Shown here piece by piece: positions 47,741-57,249 of a DNA stretch of 64,000 nucleotides. A program made the translations under genes and the position numbers. How positions within the stretch are numbered: position 1 is the stretch's first letter; each line of letters begins with the position of its first letter. The stretch comes from Mayfieldus sp963772265 (GTDB lineage Bacteria; Actinomycetota; Thermoleophilia; Solirubrobacterales; 70-9). The DNA is taken from NCBI GenBank assembly GCA_963772265.1, contig CAVYWS010000006.1, positions 1 through 64,000 of the forward strand, read 5' to 3'. The notes below the pieces were generated by a model. It was not told the origin of the DNA. It did not search any database and saw only the letters and a program-made list of their open reading frames with translations.

Positions 47741-49149
47741 CAGTGCGTCGCCGCCGGCTGTGGCGCAAGCGGAAAGGAGACCGCGAACGAGGTCCCCTGG
47801 GTGGTCTGCAGCCGGATCGTCCCTCCATTCGCTTCGACCAGCCCGCGGCAGATCGCCAGCCCAAGCCCGGAACCGGCATGCCCGTCCCGCCCGCCGACGA
47901 AGGGCTCGAAGATCTCGGATTGCCGCGACGCCGGGATCCCAGAGCCCCGATCGGTGACCCGGACGATCACCCTGCCGCCGCCGGTCCCGCCGCTGATCCG
48001 CACCGGCTCGTCCTCGGGCGAGTAGCGGATCGCGTTCTCGAGCAGGTTCGAGAACACCCGCTCCAGCTGCGCCGCGTCGGCCTGCACCAGCGGCAGCTCG
48101 GGCGGCAGGTCGAACTCGATCGGGTGCTCGCCCAGCCGGCCGCGGACCGCCGCGGCGGCGTTCGCGGTCACGTCGGCGAGGTCGGTCCAGTCGGTCTGCG
48201 GATTGACGGCGCCGGCCTGGATCCTCGAGACGTCGAGGAGGTCGTCGACCAGCCGCGCCAAGCGCTCGGATTCGGCGTCGATCACCGAGAGCAGCTCGCC
48301 GCGATCGCCCTCGGAGACCGTCTCCGCCCGCAGCCCGGCGGCCGCGGTCGTGATCGCGGTCAGCGGCGAGCGCAGATCGTGCGAGATCGCGTGCAGCAGA
48401 GCGGTCTTGGCGGCAGTCGGCTCGGCGTGTCGCCTCGGCCTCGGCGAAGCGGCTGGTGATCCGGTCGTGCTCGTGGGCGATGTCGATCAGACGGCCCAGC
48501 GGCGCGGCGATCCGCTCGAGGTCGTCCCTGGCCCATCCGGAGTCGGGGGCCGCGGCGATCCAGCCGGAGCGGCTCTGTGCGGGAAGCCGCACCGGGTCGC
48601 CGCCCCCCTCGGCGGGGCGGCGGTTAGCTCCAGCCGCAGCGCCGCCGATGTGGACGCGGCAACGCTGGCGGTCAGGTTCCGCAGTCTGGCCTCGAAGTCG
48701 CCCGCGGCGAGTATCGCGGAGGCGGCTTCGGCAAGCAGGATCGCCTCGCGCTCCCGCGCCGCCGCCAGCCGCGCCCGCTCCTCCGCCTGGAGCGTCTGAT
48801 GGCGCGCGGTCGCCGCCAGCCGGCTGACCACAACCGCGACGATCAGGAACACGCCGAGGGCGACGACGTTCTCGGAGTCCGCGATCGTCAGCCGGTGGCG
48901 CGGCTCGATGAAGAAGAAGTTGAGCGCCAGCACGCTGAGCACCGCGGTCGCCAGCGCCGCCGGCTCACTGCGGCGAATCGCGACCAGCAGCACGGCGAGC
49001 AGATAGACGACCCCGAGCCCGGTGATCGGCGCCGCCTGGTCGAGCAGCGTGACCAGCCCGGTCGCGGTGGCCACCGAGACCAGCACCTGGAGTGCCGTGA
49101 CGGCGAGCTCGCGCCGCCTCAGCGCAGATTCACCCCCGGAGGGCAACAC
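47740..49149 (-). CDS. KdpD-like histidine kinase lacking the N-terminal sensor domain (frameshifted)
   Basis: About 470 aa. GTG 49149 opens directly into the KdpD four-helix membrane block (DUF4118; ITGLGVVYLLAVLLVAIRRS and ALNFFFIEP), then a GAF-like region, HisKA with HAISHDLRSPLTAIT, HATPase with NLLENAIRYSPEDEP, DRGSGIP and GSGLGLAICRGLVEANGG. Breaks near 48605 and 48430. The usual 370-residue cytoplasmic KdpD/USP part is missing here and is encoded at 40724-41857. Confidence 0.85.
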
Positions 49150-49192
49150 AGGTCCAGTGTAGGTCGCGCCGGGCGTCCACCCGCGCCGCAGG

Positions 49193-50014
49193 CTAGGGCT
49201 GGGTGGGCAGGCCCGTTCCGGCGCCGCCGCCGGACAGGCCGCCGAGCGGATTCTCGAGCGCCTGCTTGCCGGCTCCGGGCTGTGACTTGGCGGCCCTCTC
49301 CGCCGCCGCGATCTGCTGGTCGATCGCCTTGCCCTGCTTGCGGTACTGGGCCAGCGCCTGATCGACTGCCGAGGCCTGGGTTCCGGGCGCCTCCTGCTTG
49401 GCCTTCCTTCCGGCCTCGTCGCCGGCGGCGAAGTCGCCGGAGTAGTACTCGTACTGGGCAAGGGTCAGGTAGGAGTTGAGGCTCGGCCTCGCCTCCGCGT
49501 AGACCTTCTGCGCGTCGGCGGCGCCCTCGATCTTGGTGCCGAAGTCGGCCGCGGGACTGGTCGCGGCGGAGTAGAGCAGCGCCGTGGCCGCGAGGTTGGC
49601 GACGTTGGGGTTGGGGTCCTTCGTCACCTTGGCATAGCGAAGCCAGGCGACGCCTGCGCGGTTGAAGTCGTCGATGCCCTGCTGGGTGAAGCCGGTGGTC
49701 TGGCCTGTGTTGGGATCGGTCTGGATCTGCGAGCGGCCGGCGGTCGACCAAGCCTTGACGGCGCGCAGCAGAAGCTGCTCGTCGTTGGGGTTCTTGGCGA
49801 GCTTCTGATCGATCTGCTTGGCCTGATCCTCGAATGCGCTCGCGGAGGAGCTCGTGCTGCTGTTCCCGACCAGCGAGCCGAGGTCCACCGGGCCGACGAC
49901 GAAGAAGAGGCTGGCGGCCATGATGAAGGCGAGCAGCGCGTAGACCACCTGGACCACGCGCCTGCGGCGCCCACGCATGTCGAACACCATCCTGTGCTCG
50001 CCGCTGTTAGCCAA
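49193..50014 (-). CDS. Membrane-anchored TPR-like protein
   Basis: 273 aa. A short basic N-terminus, TM about 23-42 (VVYALLAFIMAASLFFVVG), a Ser-rich spacer, then helical repeats reminiscent of TPRs (NPNDEQLLLRAVKAW, ANLAATALLYSA, YLTLAQYEYYSGDFAAG) and a Gly/Pro tail. Lies 3 bp after tatC, so probably part of the tat operon; role unknown, possibly a secretion or quality-control adaptor. Confidence 0.75.
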   Translation of the reverse strand: MANSGEHRMVFDMRGRRRRVVQVVYALLAFIMAASLFFVVGPVDLGSLVGNSSTSSSASAFEDQAKQIDQKLAKNPNDEQLLLRAVKAWSTAGRSQIQTDPNTGQTTGFTQQGIDDFNRAGVAWLRYAKVTKDPNPNVANLAATALLYSAATSPAADFGTKIEGAADAQKVYAEARPSLNSYLTLAQYEYYSGDFAAGDEAGRKAKQEAPGTQASAVDQALAQYRKQGKAIDQQIAAAERAAKSQPGAGKQALENPLGGLSGGGAGTGLPTQP

Positions 50015-50017
50015 GCT

Positions 50018-50785
50018 TCATCGCTCCTGAGTGGAAGGTTCGGGTAAGCGCCCGCCCGCCGGCCTCCCGAACACGCGGGCAAGGACGATACTCAACTCGT
50101 AGAGCACGATCAGGGGCACCATCTCGATCAGCATCGTCACCGGGTCGACCCCGGGCAGGGCCGCAGCGACGACCGAGATGATCAGGTAGGCGTAGCGGCG
50201 ATTGTGCGAGAGCTGCTGCGGCGTCACGATCCCCAGCTTCGTCGCCGCAAGGACCCCGACCGGGACCTGGAAGATGATCCCAACCGCGAGCAGGGTGGTG
50301 AGCAAGAACCCGTAGTAGTCGCGGGCCCGAACCTGGACGTTGAACTGGTCGTCGTTGAAGTTGAGCAGGAACTTGACCGCCGCCGGCATCACGACGAAGT
50401 AAGCGAACACAACCCCGGCGACGAAAAGCAGCGGCACGATCAGCAGCATCGGCGTCACTACCCGGCGCTCGCCTTCGCTGAAGGCGGGCAGGACGTAGGC
50501 GTAGACCTGGTACAGCGCGACCGGCAGAGTGAGGATCAGAGCCGAATAGGCGGAGACCATCAGGGTGGTGGTGAACGGCTCGGCGACGCCGAAGGTCAGT
50601 AGTTGATCGTGGTTGCTGGGCAGCGGCCCGTTGGCGATGTCGAGCAGCCGGTGGTTCTGCCAGAAGCAGAGGCTCAGCGCGACGCAGAAAGCGGCGATCG
50701 TGACGATCAGCCGAGTGCGCAGCTCATCGAGGTGCTCGACGAGAGTCAGGCGATCCTCGTGCCTGACCGCCTTCAGGCGGGCCAC
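50018..50785 (-). CDS. tatC: Twin-arginine translocase subunit TatC
   Basis: 255 aa, six TM helices. N-terminal LVEHLDELRTRLIV is the TatC signature that binds twin-arginine signals; FAYFVVMPAAVKFLLNFN and YRYAY-like NRRYAYLIISVVAA further support it. Follows tatA by 15 bp. With TatA alone this would be a minimal TatAC system unless tatB is elsewhere. Confidence 0.95.
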   Translation of the reverse strand: MARLKAVRHEDRLTLVEHLDELRTRLIVTIAAFCVALSLCFWQNHRLLDIANGPLPSNHDQLLTFGVAEPFTTTLMVSAYSALILTLPVALYQVYAYVLPAFSEGERRVVTPMLLIVPLLFVAGVVFAYFVVMPAAVKFLLNFNDDQFNVQVRARDYYGFLLTTLLAVGIIFQVPVGVLAATKLGIVTPQQLSHNRRYAYLIISVVAAALPGVDPVTMLIEMVPLIVLYELSIVLARVFGRPAGGRLPEPSTQER

Positions 50786-50800
50786 CGTCGGTGAGCCCTC

Positions 50801-51061
50801 CTAGGCTCGCTTCTCGGTGACTACCTCGCCCTCGACGGACTCGACCGCCTCGGCCTCTGCGGCGGCCTTCGCCTGGTGCAGTTCGCGCATCTCTCGATCC
50901 TCTTCGTCCTCGTGCTCACCGCTCATCGAGCCCCTGAACTCGCGGATCCCCTTGCCAAGCGAACGGCCGAGCTCCGGAAGGCGCTTCGGGCCGAACACGA
51001 TCAAGGCGATCACCAGCACGACGAGAATTTCGGGCAATCCGATATTGGGAATCACAGGCAC
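50801..51061 (-). CDS. tatA: Twin-arginine translocase subunit TatA
   Basis: 86 aa. One N-terminal TM (LPEILVVLVIALIVFGP), the hinge FGPKRLPELGRSLGKGIREF amphipathic helix, and an acidic/Lys C-terminal tail. FGPKxLPELG is diagnostic. Forms the transport pore with TatC. Confidence 0.95.
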   Translation of the reverse strand: MPVIPNIGLPEILVVLVIALIVFGPKRLPELGRSLGKGIREFRGSMSGEHEDEEDREMRELHQAKAAAEAEAVESVEGEVVTEKRA

Positions 51062-51095
51062 ATGGTAGCGGTGGCCCGTGTCAGGGCCATGAAGC

Positions 51096-51683
51096 TCAGC
51101 TTGCCTCGGTCTCCCGCTCGGCTTCGAAGTTGAGATAGAAGCGGCTCGGGGTCGGCTCGGCCTGGCCCTGGTACTTGCTGCCGACGTCGCCCGAGCCGTA
51201 GGGAGTCTCGACCGGGCCGTCCATCCGCATGAAGGAGATCTGGCCGATCGGCATCCCCTGGTAGATCGTGATCGGCAGGTTGGCGACGTTGGAAAGCTCC
51301 AGGGTCAGGTTGCCCTCGAAGCCGGCGTCGACGAAGCCGGCGGTCGAGTGGATCAGCAGCCCCAGCCGTCCCAGCGAGGACTTGCCCTCCAGCCTCGCCA
51401 CGAGGTCGTCCGGCAGCCGCACCCGCTCGAGGGTCTGGCCGAGCACGAACTCGCCCGGGTGAAGGATGAACTTCTCGCCCTCGGAAACCTCGACCAGTTC
51501 GGTCAGGTCATCCATCGGCTGGCGGACGTCGATGTAGGGATGGCGGGCGTTATGGAAAACCCGGAACTTTCCGTCGACCCTCACGTCGACGCTCGACGGC
51601 TGCACCATCGACGGGTCGTAGGGGTCGAAGACGATGCGACCGGCCTCGACTTCCGCCCGGATCGTGCGGTCGCTCAGGACCAC
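51096..51683 (-). CDS. dcd: dCTP deaminase (probably bifunctional dCTP deaminase/dUTPase)
   Basis: 195 aa from GTG 51683 (VLSDRTIRAEVEAGRI). Converts dCTP to dUTP or dUMP for dTMP synthesis. Active-site segments GKSSLGRLGLLIHSTAGFVD and GNLTLELSN, nucleotide-binding QPSSVDVRV, and a C-terminal YQGQAEPTPSRF lid. Actinobacterial relatives are bifunctional, which is inferred. The longer frame upstream to 51743 is rejected because it adds non-conserved residues. Confidence 0.93.
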   Translation of the reverse strand: MVLSDRTIRAEVEAGRIVFDPYDPSMVQPSSVDVRVDGKFRVFHNARHPYIDVRQPMDDLTELVEVSEGEKFILHPGEFVLGQTLERVRLPDDLVARLEGKSSLGRLGLLIHSTAGFVDAGFEGNLTLELSNVANLPITIYQGMPIGQISFMRMDGPVETPYGSGDVGSKYQGQAEPTPSRFYLNFEAERETEAS

Positions 51684-51727
51684 CGCTGAGCCGAAATCTG
51701 GGGGTTTGGCATGGCGAATCCAGTCTA

Positions 51728-51756
51728 TTGACGATGCCCCCATACCCGGTTCTAGG
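51728..51756 (+). promoter_or_regulatory. Possible sigma-70-type promoter for the zinc-ribbon gene
   Basis: TTGACG (51728-51733), a 17-bp spacer and TCTAGG (51751-51756). The -35 is good, the -10 poor. Position 55 bp before ATG 51812 in the divergent dcd/zinc-ribbon gap is suitable. Confidence 0.3.
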
Positions 51757-51811
51757 GCTTTGTCGGGATTTCCCCAAAAGTGAGGTCAACTGGCGATAGG
51801 CATCCCCCGAT

Positions 51812-52159
51812 ATGCGGCTCAAGATGCCCGCCGGAAAGAGTCAGACCAAGCTCTCCAGGACCAAGCTCGATCTGCACGTCTGCCCCGAGTGCAGCTCCGA
51901 ACTGGTCCAGCCCGTCGCCTGGGAGCAGGTGGCGAGCAGCAGCGACTGGCGGCTGTGGCGGCGCTGCCCCGAGTGTGAGTGGAACTCGAACGACGTCCAC
52001 CACGAGGCCGCGATCGACGACTACGACGAGCAGCTCGATTTCGGAACCCGCGAGCTGGCCGAGGAGCTGCGCCAGCTCCAGCAGGCCAACATGCAGGAGT
52101 CCGCGGACCGTTTCGCGGCCGCCCTGCAGGCCGACCTGATCCTCCCCGAAGACTTCTAG
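51812..52159 (+). CDS. Small zinc-ribbon protein
   Basis: 115 aa. Two CPEC knuckles (VCPECSSELV near 24 and RCPECEWNS near 53) would bind one zinc. A charged helical C-terminus with TRELAEELRQLQQANM and ending LILPEDF follows. Looks like a conserved actinobacterial protein of unknown function, maybe a nucleic-acid or protein adaptor. Followed 47 bp later by the PhoD-like gene. Confidence 0.75.
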   Translation: MRLKMPAGKSQTKLSRTKLDLHVCPECSSELVQPVAWEQVASSSDWRLWRRCPECEWNSNDVHHEAAIDDYDEQLDFGTRELAEELRQLQQANMQESADRFAAALQADLILPEDF

Positions 52160-52206
52160 GCCTTTCCCCCACGGTTGAGAGCGGCTCGGGCGGGAACCTG
52201 CCCCCT

Positions 52207-53850
52207 ATGGCCGAGCTCATCCTGGGGCCAGTTCTCCGCTATGTGAGCGATCGCGAGGCTACCGTCTGGATCGAGGTCGATTCCAGTTGCGAGGTGGAGG
52301 TGCTGGGGACGCGCACGGCCACTTTCGAGGTGCAGGGACACCACTACGCGCTGGTGCTGATCGGTGGACTCGAGCCGGGTGAGCAATACGAGTACGACGT
52401 GCTGCTGGACGGCGCCGTGCGCTGGCCGGAGGAGGGCTCCGACCTGCCACCAAGCGTCATCCATACAATCGACCCCAGCGGCCCGATCGAGATCGTCTTC
52501 GGTTCCTGCCGGGTCGCACTTCCCCACACCGAGCCCTACACCTACAGCAAGGACGAGCACGATGAGGGTCGCGAGTTCGACGCCCTCCACGTCCTGGCGA
52601 CGGAGATGATCAGGGGTAGCCGCGAGGACCACCCCGATGCGCTCCTTATGCTCGGCGACCAGGTCTACGTCGACGAGGGCTCGCCGCGCGCGAGAGAGAA
52701 GATCCGCCGGAGGGGGAAGGATGAGCGCCCTCCCGGGGACGAGGTCGGCGACTTCGAGGAGTACACCTGGCTCTACCACGAGTCCTGGTCCGACCCGCTG
52801 CTGCGCTGGTTGATGTCGACGGTGTCGTGCTCGATGGTCTGGGACGACCACGACATGCACGACGACTGGAACATCTCACGCGAGTGGCTGGAGGAGATGA
52901 ACCGACATGAGTGGTGGCGCCGCCGCGTCGTCGGCGGCTTTGTCACCTACTGGCTCTACCAATACGCCGGCAACCTCTCGCCGCGGGAGCTGCGAAAGGA
53001 CGAGGTCTGGCGGCAGATCGAGCCTGGAAGCGACGCCACCGAGATCCTGCGCGAGTTCGCCGATCGCGCCCACCAGACCGCCGACGGCAGGCGTTGGAGC
53101 TTCTGCCGAGACCTCGGCCGGTCGCGGATCATCGTGCTCGAGGATCGCGCCGGCAGGGTTCTGGAGGTAGACCGCCGCGCGATCGTCGATGACGAGGAGT
53201 GGCGGTGGATCACCGAGCACGCGAGCGGTGATTTCGACCATCTGCTGCTCGCCACCACAGATCCCTTCCTTCTCACCCCGGCGATGCATCACATCGAAGC
53301 CTGGAACGAGCGGGTCTGCGACGGCGTCTGGGGGGCCACTGCGAGCCGGGCGGGGGAGAAGCTGCGACGCGCCCTGGATCTCGACCACTGGGCGGCGTTC
53401 GGAGACTCCTTCCGCCGCCTCGCGGAATTGATCGAGGAGGTGGGATCAGGCCAGCGCGGGCCCGCCCCGGCGTCGGTCGTGGTCCTTTCCGGCGACGTCC
53501 ATCACGCCTATCTCGCCGAGATCGGCTTCCCGGCGGGCAGCCGGGTGCAGAGTGCGGCCTACCAGGCGGTCTGCTCGCCGTTTCGCAACCCCCTCGACGC
53601 CCACGAGCGCACGCTCATGAATGCCTCCCTCTCGCCACCGCTCCGGCGATTCGCCTGGCTGCTGGCCCGCGCCGCCGGGGCACTGCCGGCGCCGATCGGA
53701 TGGCGTTTCCTCGAGGGGCCCTACTTCGACAACCAGGTGGCGACCCTGCGCGTGGACGGCAGACGCTCGACGCTTCGCCTCGACAAGACGATTGCCGGCG
53801 AGCACGACGAGCGCCAACTGGAGTGCAGCTTCGAGCGGCGGCTCAGCTAG
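52207..53850 (+). CDS. PhoD-like metallophosphatase
   Basis: 547 aa, intact. An N-terminal beta domain (ILGPVLRYVSDREATVWIEV), then the PhoD metallophosphatase core: FGSCRVALPH, MLGDQVYVDEG, WDDHDMHDDWN, and SGDVHHAYLAE with metal-binding His/Asp. No Tat or Sec signal peptide, unlike secreted PhoD, so it is probably cytoplasmic. Phosphodiester or phospholipid substrate possible. Stop overlaps the convergent polyprenyl synthase gene by 4 bp. Confidence 0.9.
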   Translation: MAELILGPVLRYVSDREATVWIEVDSSCEVEVLGTRTATFEVQGHHYALVLIGGLEPGEQYEYDVLLDGAVRWPEEGSDLPPSVIHTIDPSGPIEIVFGSCRVALPHTEPYTYSKDEHDEGREFDALHVLATEMIRGSREDHPDALLMLGDQVYVDEGSPRAREKIRRRGKDERPPGDEVGDFEEYTWLYHESWSDPLLRWLMSTVSCSMVWDDHDMHDDWNISREWLEEMNRHEWWRRRVVGGFVTYWLYQYAGNLSPRELRKDEVWRQIEPGSDATEILREFADRAHQTADGRRWSFCRDLGRSRIIVLEDRAGRVLEVDRRAIVDDEEWRWITEHASGDFDHLLLATTDPFLLTPAMHHIEAWNERVCDGVWGATASRAGEKLRRALDLDHWAAFGDSFRRLAELIEEVGSGQRGPAPASVVVLSGDVHHAYLAEIGFPAGSRVQSAAYQAVCSPFRNPLDAHERTLMNASLSPPLRRFAWLLARAAGALPAPIGWRFLEGPYFDNQVATLRVDGRRSTLRLDKTIAGEHDERQLECSFERRLS

Positions 53851-54857
53851 GCGTAGCGGTCGACGATCCCGTCGGCGACCATCTCCAGCAGCGAGCGCTG
53901 CTCGGGGTCGAAGGCCGGCCCGGCGAGGGTTCGCTTCGCCGCTGCCACCAGCTCCAGCGCCTCGCCGCGAACCTGCTCGAGCGCGCCGCTGGCGGCAATC
54001 CGGTCGCAGATCCGCTCGGCTTCAGCCGGGCTCAGTCCGCGAAGCTCGATTTCGGCCAGCTCGGGGTCGCGCTGCATGGCGACGATCAGCGGCAGCGTCA
54101 CGGTGCCGTCGAGCAGGTCGGTTCCCCGCGCCTTGCCGGTGCGCTCCGGCGGGCCGCTGACGTCGAGGACGTCGTCGAGCAGCTGGAAGGCGAGGCCGAT
54201 CTCGGCCCCGAAGGAGCGAAGCTCGGCTTCGCCGCCGGAGCCGTTGGCGCCGGTGGAGTTCCCGGTCCGGGCGGCCCACCCCATCAGGCAGGCGCACTCG
54301 AACAGCCGCGCCGTCTTCAGCCGGCAGCGCTCCAGGTAGCGCTCGGCGCCGATCGAGGTGTCGTACTCGTCGTGGCGCTGGGCGAGCTCGCCGCGGGCGA
54401 GCGCGACCGATGAGTCGCTGAGCAGCGCCACCTGGTTCGCGTCGCCGGCGTCGGCGAGCATCGCGAAGGCGCGTGAGAAAAGCAGGTCGCCCGTCGCTGT
54501 CGCCTTGTCGCGCCCCGAGGTCGCGGCGACGGTCGGGCGGCCTCGCCGAAGCGGGGCGTCGTCGAGGACGTCGTCGTGCACCAGGGTGGCCATGTGGACC
54601 AGCTCGACCGCGGTCGCGGCGCGGATCGCGGCATCGCCCCCGGCGGCGCCGCCGCAGAGCAGGACCAGCAGCGGGCGAAGCCGCTTGCCCCCCGCCTGCA
54701 GCGTTGCCTTCGCGTCCTCTTCGAGCGAGGGACCGTGCCCCCTGGTCTCCTCGCGCAGCCGGGTCTCGACCGCGCCCAGGCGGGTCGGAAGCCAGGCGCT
54801 CGCGGCGTCGAGCACCGCGGTCACCGGCGGGGGAACGGCGGAGTGGCGGCGGCTCAC
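53847..54857 (-). CDS. Polyprenyl diphosphate synthase
   Basis: 336 aa. Builds the isoprenoid chain, probably the menaquinone tail. Trans-prenyltransferase motifs: GGKRLRP, first Asp-rich region HDDVLDDAPLRRG, second one FQLLDDVLD, and KTARLFECACLMG. GTG start 54857 overlaps a TGA in the next frame (GTGA), the probable menG stop. As written menG and this gene are in one open frame. Confidence 0.93.
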   Translation of the reverse strand: MSRRHSAVPPPVTAVLDAASAWLPTRLGAVETRLREETRGHGPSLEEDAKATLQAGGKRLRPLLVLLCGGAAGGDAAIRAATAVELVHMATLVHDDVLDDAPLRRGRPTVAATSGRDKATATGDLLFSRAFAMLADAGDANQVALLSDSSVALARGELAQRHDEYDTSIGAERYLERCRLKTARLFECACLMGWAARTGNSTGANGSGGEAELRSFGAEIGLAFQLLDDVLDVSGPPERTGKARGTDLLDGTVTLPLIVAMQRDPELAEIELRGLSPAEAERICDRIAASGALEQVRGEALELVAAAKRTLAGPAFDPEQRSLLEMVADGIVDRYA

Positions 54858-55596
54858 GATGCCGGCCCTGACGCCGCTGTGGATCGCGATGATGCCGCCG
54901 GCCAGGACCGTCACCCTGATCCGGCCCAGCCCGACGGCGTCCATGCGGGCCGCCAGCTCGCGCGGCGCGGGGAAGCTGCGAACCGATTCCGGCAGGTAGG
55001 TGTAGGCGTCGCGGTCACCCGCCAGCGTCCCCAGCAGCGGCACGACCCGGTCGAACCAGAGCGAGTAGAAGATCGACAGCGGCGGGCGCTGCGGGCTGGG
55101 TGATCTCGAGAATCGCCAGCCGCCCGCCAGGGCGCAGGACCCGCGTCATCTCGGCCAGGCCGCGGTCGAGGTCGGCGAGGTTGCGGACTCCGAAGCCGAC
55201 CGTGACCGCGTCGAACGACCCGTCCTCGTAGGGAAGCTGGAGCGCGTCCGCGTATTCGAACCGGACGCCCGGGATACCCCGGCGTTCGGCCTTGCGGCGG
55301 GCGAGGTCCAGCATCGGCTCGGAGAAGTCGCAGCCGACCACGCTGCCGGAGCGGCCAACGCGGCGCGCGAGCTCCAGGGCGAGGTCGCCGGTGCCGCAGC
55401 AGACGTCGAGGGCGCTGTCACCGGGCGCCAGCTCGGTGCGATCCGCGCTCCGCTGGCGCCAGCGGTGGTGAAGGCCGGCGGTCATCACCGAGTTCATCGC
55501 GTCGTAGTGGCCCGCGATCCGGTCGAACATGCGGTTGACCTGGCCGGCGAACTGCTCCGAGCCTCGGCTTGGGCGCTGGGAGCTTGGGGCCGTCAT
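54854..55596 (-). CDS. menG: Demethylmenaquinone methyltransferase (frameshifted)
   Basis: About 247 aa. Last step of menaquinone synthesis. VNRMFDRIAGHYDAMNSVMT and WRQRSA at the N-terminus, SAM motif DVCCGTGDLALELA, GCDFSEPMLDLAR, VTVGFGVRNLADL, and, after a break near 55090, SIFYSLWFDRVVPLLGTLAG and YTYLPESVRSFPAPRELA. A second indel between about 54858 and 54890 probably hides its stop (TGA 54854-54856). Confidence 0.92.
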
Positions 55597-55628
55597 CTCA
55601 TTCGGGCGCCCGCTGGGGACCCGGACAC

Positions 55629-56330
55629 CTAGTCCAGATAGGCGAGGAACTCGGCCACAGCCTTCTGCTTCTCGGGAGGCAGGCCGTTGAAGGAGGGCAT
55701 GATCCCCGGCCCGATCTGCAGCGAGCGCAGGATCGCCGCCTGCGGTATCCGCGAGCCGATGTGGGTCAGCTCCGGCCCGGGCCCGTTGTTGCCGTTGTCG
55801 CCGAGCTTGTGGCAGGCCAGGCAGCCGGATTGGGCGACCACTTCCTTGCCCTGCTGGTACTGCTTGGGCACCGTCATATCGATCTCCCCCGGCGATCCGG
55901 CGGTGGCGCCGAGGAAGGTCAGGTAGGCCATCGCGACGATCGTCAGGCAGCCCGCGGTGGTCGCGATCGGGCGCCGCTCCGGGCGCCGCTCCGGCCCGCG
56001 GTCGTAGAACGGCAGCAGGAGCAGCAGCACCATCGCGATCGTCGGGATGATCACGGTCGCGAACGGGACCAGCTCGGGGGGCTTGATCACCCGCAGCAGC
56101 TCGAAGAGGAAGAAGAAGTACCAGTCCGGCCGCGGCACGTAGGTGGTCGTGGTCGGGTCGGCCTTCGGGCCCTGGTCGGCGCCGAGGATGATCGACATCG
56201 CGATGATCACCACCGCGACGACGAGCGCCATCGTCGAGTCCTTGAGCACCGCGTAGGGGAAGAAGGGCTTGCCCTTCTTCTTCAGGACCTCGTACTCCTG
56301 GAGGTACTGCTCCTTGTCGCGGTTCTTCAC
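55629..56330 (-). CDS. Cytochrome bc complex subunit IV fused to cytochrome c (QcrC/PetD-like)
   Basis: 233 aa. N-terminal three-helix subunit IV (PRPDWYFFFLFELLRVIKPPE, the Q-site PEWY-type region) continuous with a C-terminal monohaem cytochrome c domain: heme motif CLACH, axial Met in GPGIMPSFNGL. Split b6/IV with an attached c domain is the Firmicutes-type QcrBC plan. Follows cytochrome b6 by 8 bp. Confidence 0.92.
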   Translation of the reverse strand: MKNRDKEQYLQEYEVLKKKGKPFFPYAVLKDSTMALVVAVVIIAMSIILGADQGPKADPTTTTYVPRPDWYFFFLFELLRVIKPPELVPFATVIIPTIAMVLLLLLPFYDRGPERRPERRPIATTAGCLTIVAMAYLTFLGATAGSPGEIDMTVPKQYQQGKEVVAQSGCLACHKLGDNGNNGPGPELTHIGSRIPQAAILRSLQIGPGIMPSFNGLPPEKQKAVAEFLAYLD

Positions 56331-56337
56331 GGCCGCC

Positions 56338-57243
56338 TCATTCCAGCGAGCGACGTGGGCTTGGGGCCGGCTCCGTCACGCCGCCGTTGGCCGAGGCGCT
56401 GACCCTCTCCACCGGCAGCGCCGCCTTCGGCTTCTCCACCTTGAGCCAGGGCGGGGCCGTGGTCCCCAGCCTGACCACCAGGTAGAGGTGGGCGCCGATC
56501 AGGGCGATGATCGCCCCCGGCACGAGCAGCATGTGGATCGCGTAGAAGCGCGACAGCGTGGTCGCGCTGAACTCCGGCCCGGCGCGTAAGAAGTCGGCCA
56601 GATAGGGGCCCAGCACCGGGCCGGTGGCGGTGATGTTGTTGGCCACCGTGGTGGCCCAGAAGGAGCGCTGGTCGAAGGGCAGCAGGTAGCCGGTCAGGCC
56701 CATGACCATGGTCAGGATCAGCAGCACCACGCCGATCACCCAGTTGAGCTCCCGCGGGTACTTGTAGGCGCCGAAGAAGAAGACCCGCGCCATGTGCAGG
56801 AAGATCACGATGATCATCACGCTGGCGCCCCACTTGTGCATCCCGTGCACGAACTCGCCGAGGAAGACGTCGTTGTTGATGTGGGTGATCGACGCCGGGG
56901 CCTGGGTCGGCGAGGGCGTGTAGTACATCGCCAGAAAGAGGCCGGTTATCGCCTGGTAGACGAACGCGAACAGGGTCGCCGAGCCGAGCGTGTAGAACCA
57001 GTTGGTCCCCTTCGGGACCTTGCGGTAGAGCATCCCGGTGAGAAAGCCCGAGGCGCCGGTCCGCGAGTCGACCCAGCCGGCGACGTCCTTGGCGCCCTCC
57101 GCCGTGCCGGCGACGAGTCGCTGGGTATCGCTGGGCGGCGCCTCCGGTTCCTTGGTCAGGTCGGCCGGCGCCGGGCCGTTGCCGTGCCCGTTCTCCCCCG
57201 GCTTGGCGGGCTTGCGGAAGGCGGCTGGGAGGGGAAGCTTCAC
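56338..57243 (-). CDS. Cytochrome b6 subunit of the menaquinol:cytochrome c reductase
   Basis: 301 aa: a Pro-rich N-terminal extension of about 60 aa, four TM helices with paired haem histidines (GEFVHGMHKWGAS, FLHMARVF, SRFYAIHMLLVPG, IGAHLYLV), the FALVYQ-like FAFVYQAITGLFLAMYYTPS and the GLTGYLLPFDQRSFWAT segment. A shortened cytochrome b that needs the downstream subunit IV. The last residues (PAPSPRRSLE) may be altered by an indel. Confidence 0.93.
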   Translation of the reverse strand: MKLPLPAAFRKPAKPGENGHGNGPAPADLTKEPEAPPSDTQRLVAGTAEGAKDVAGWVDSRTGASGFLTGMLYRKVPKGTNWFYTLGSATLFAFVYQAITGLFLAMYYTPSPTQAPASITHINNDVFLGEFVHGMHKWGASVMIIVIFLHMARVFFFGAYKYPRELNWVIGVVLLILTMVMGLTGYLLPFDQRSFWATTVANNITATGPVLGPYLADFLRAGPEFSATTLSRFYAIHMLLVPGAIIALIGAHLYLVVRLGTTAPPWLKVEKPKAALPVERVSASANGGVTEPAPSPRRSLE

Positions 57244-57249
57244 CGCTGC

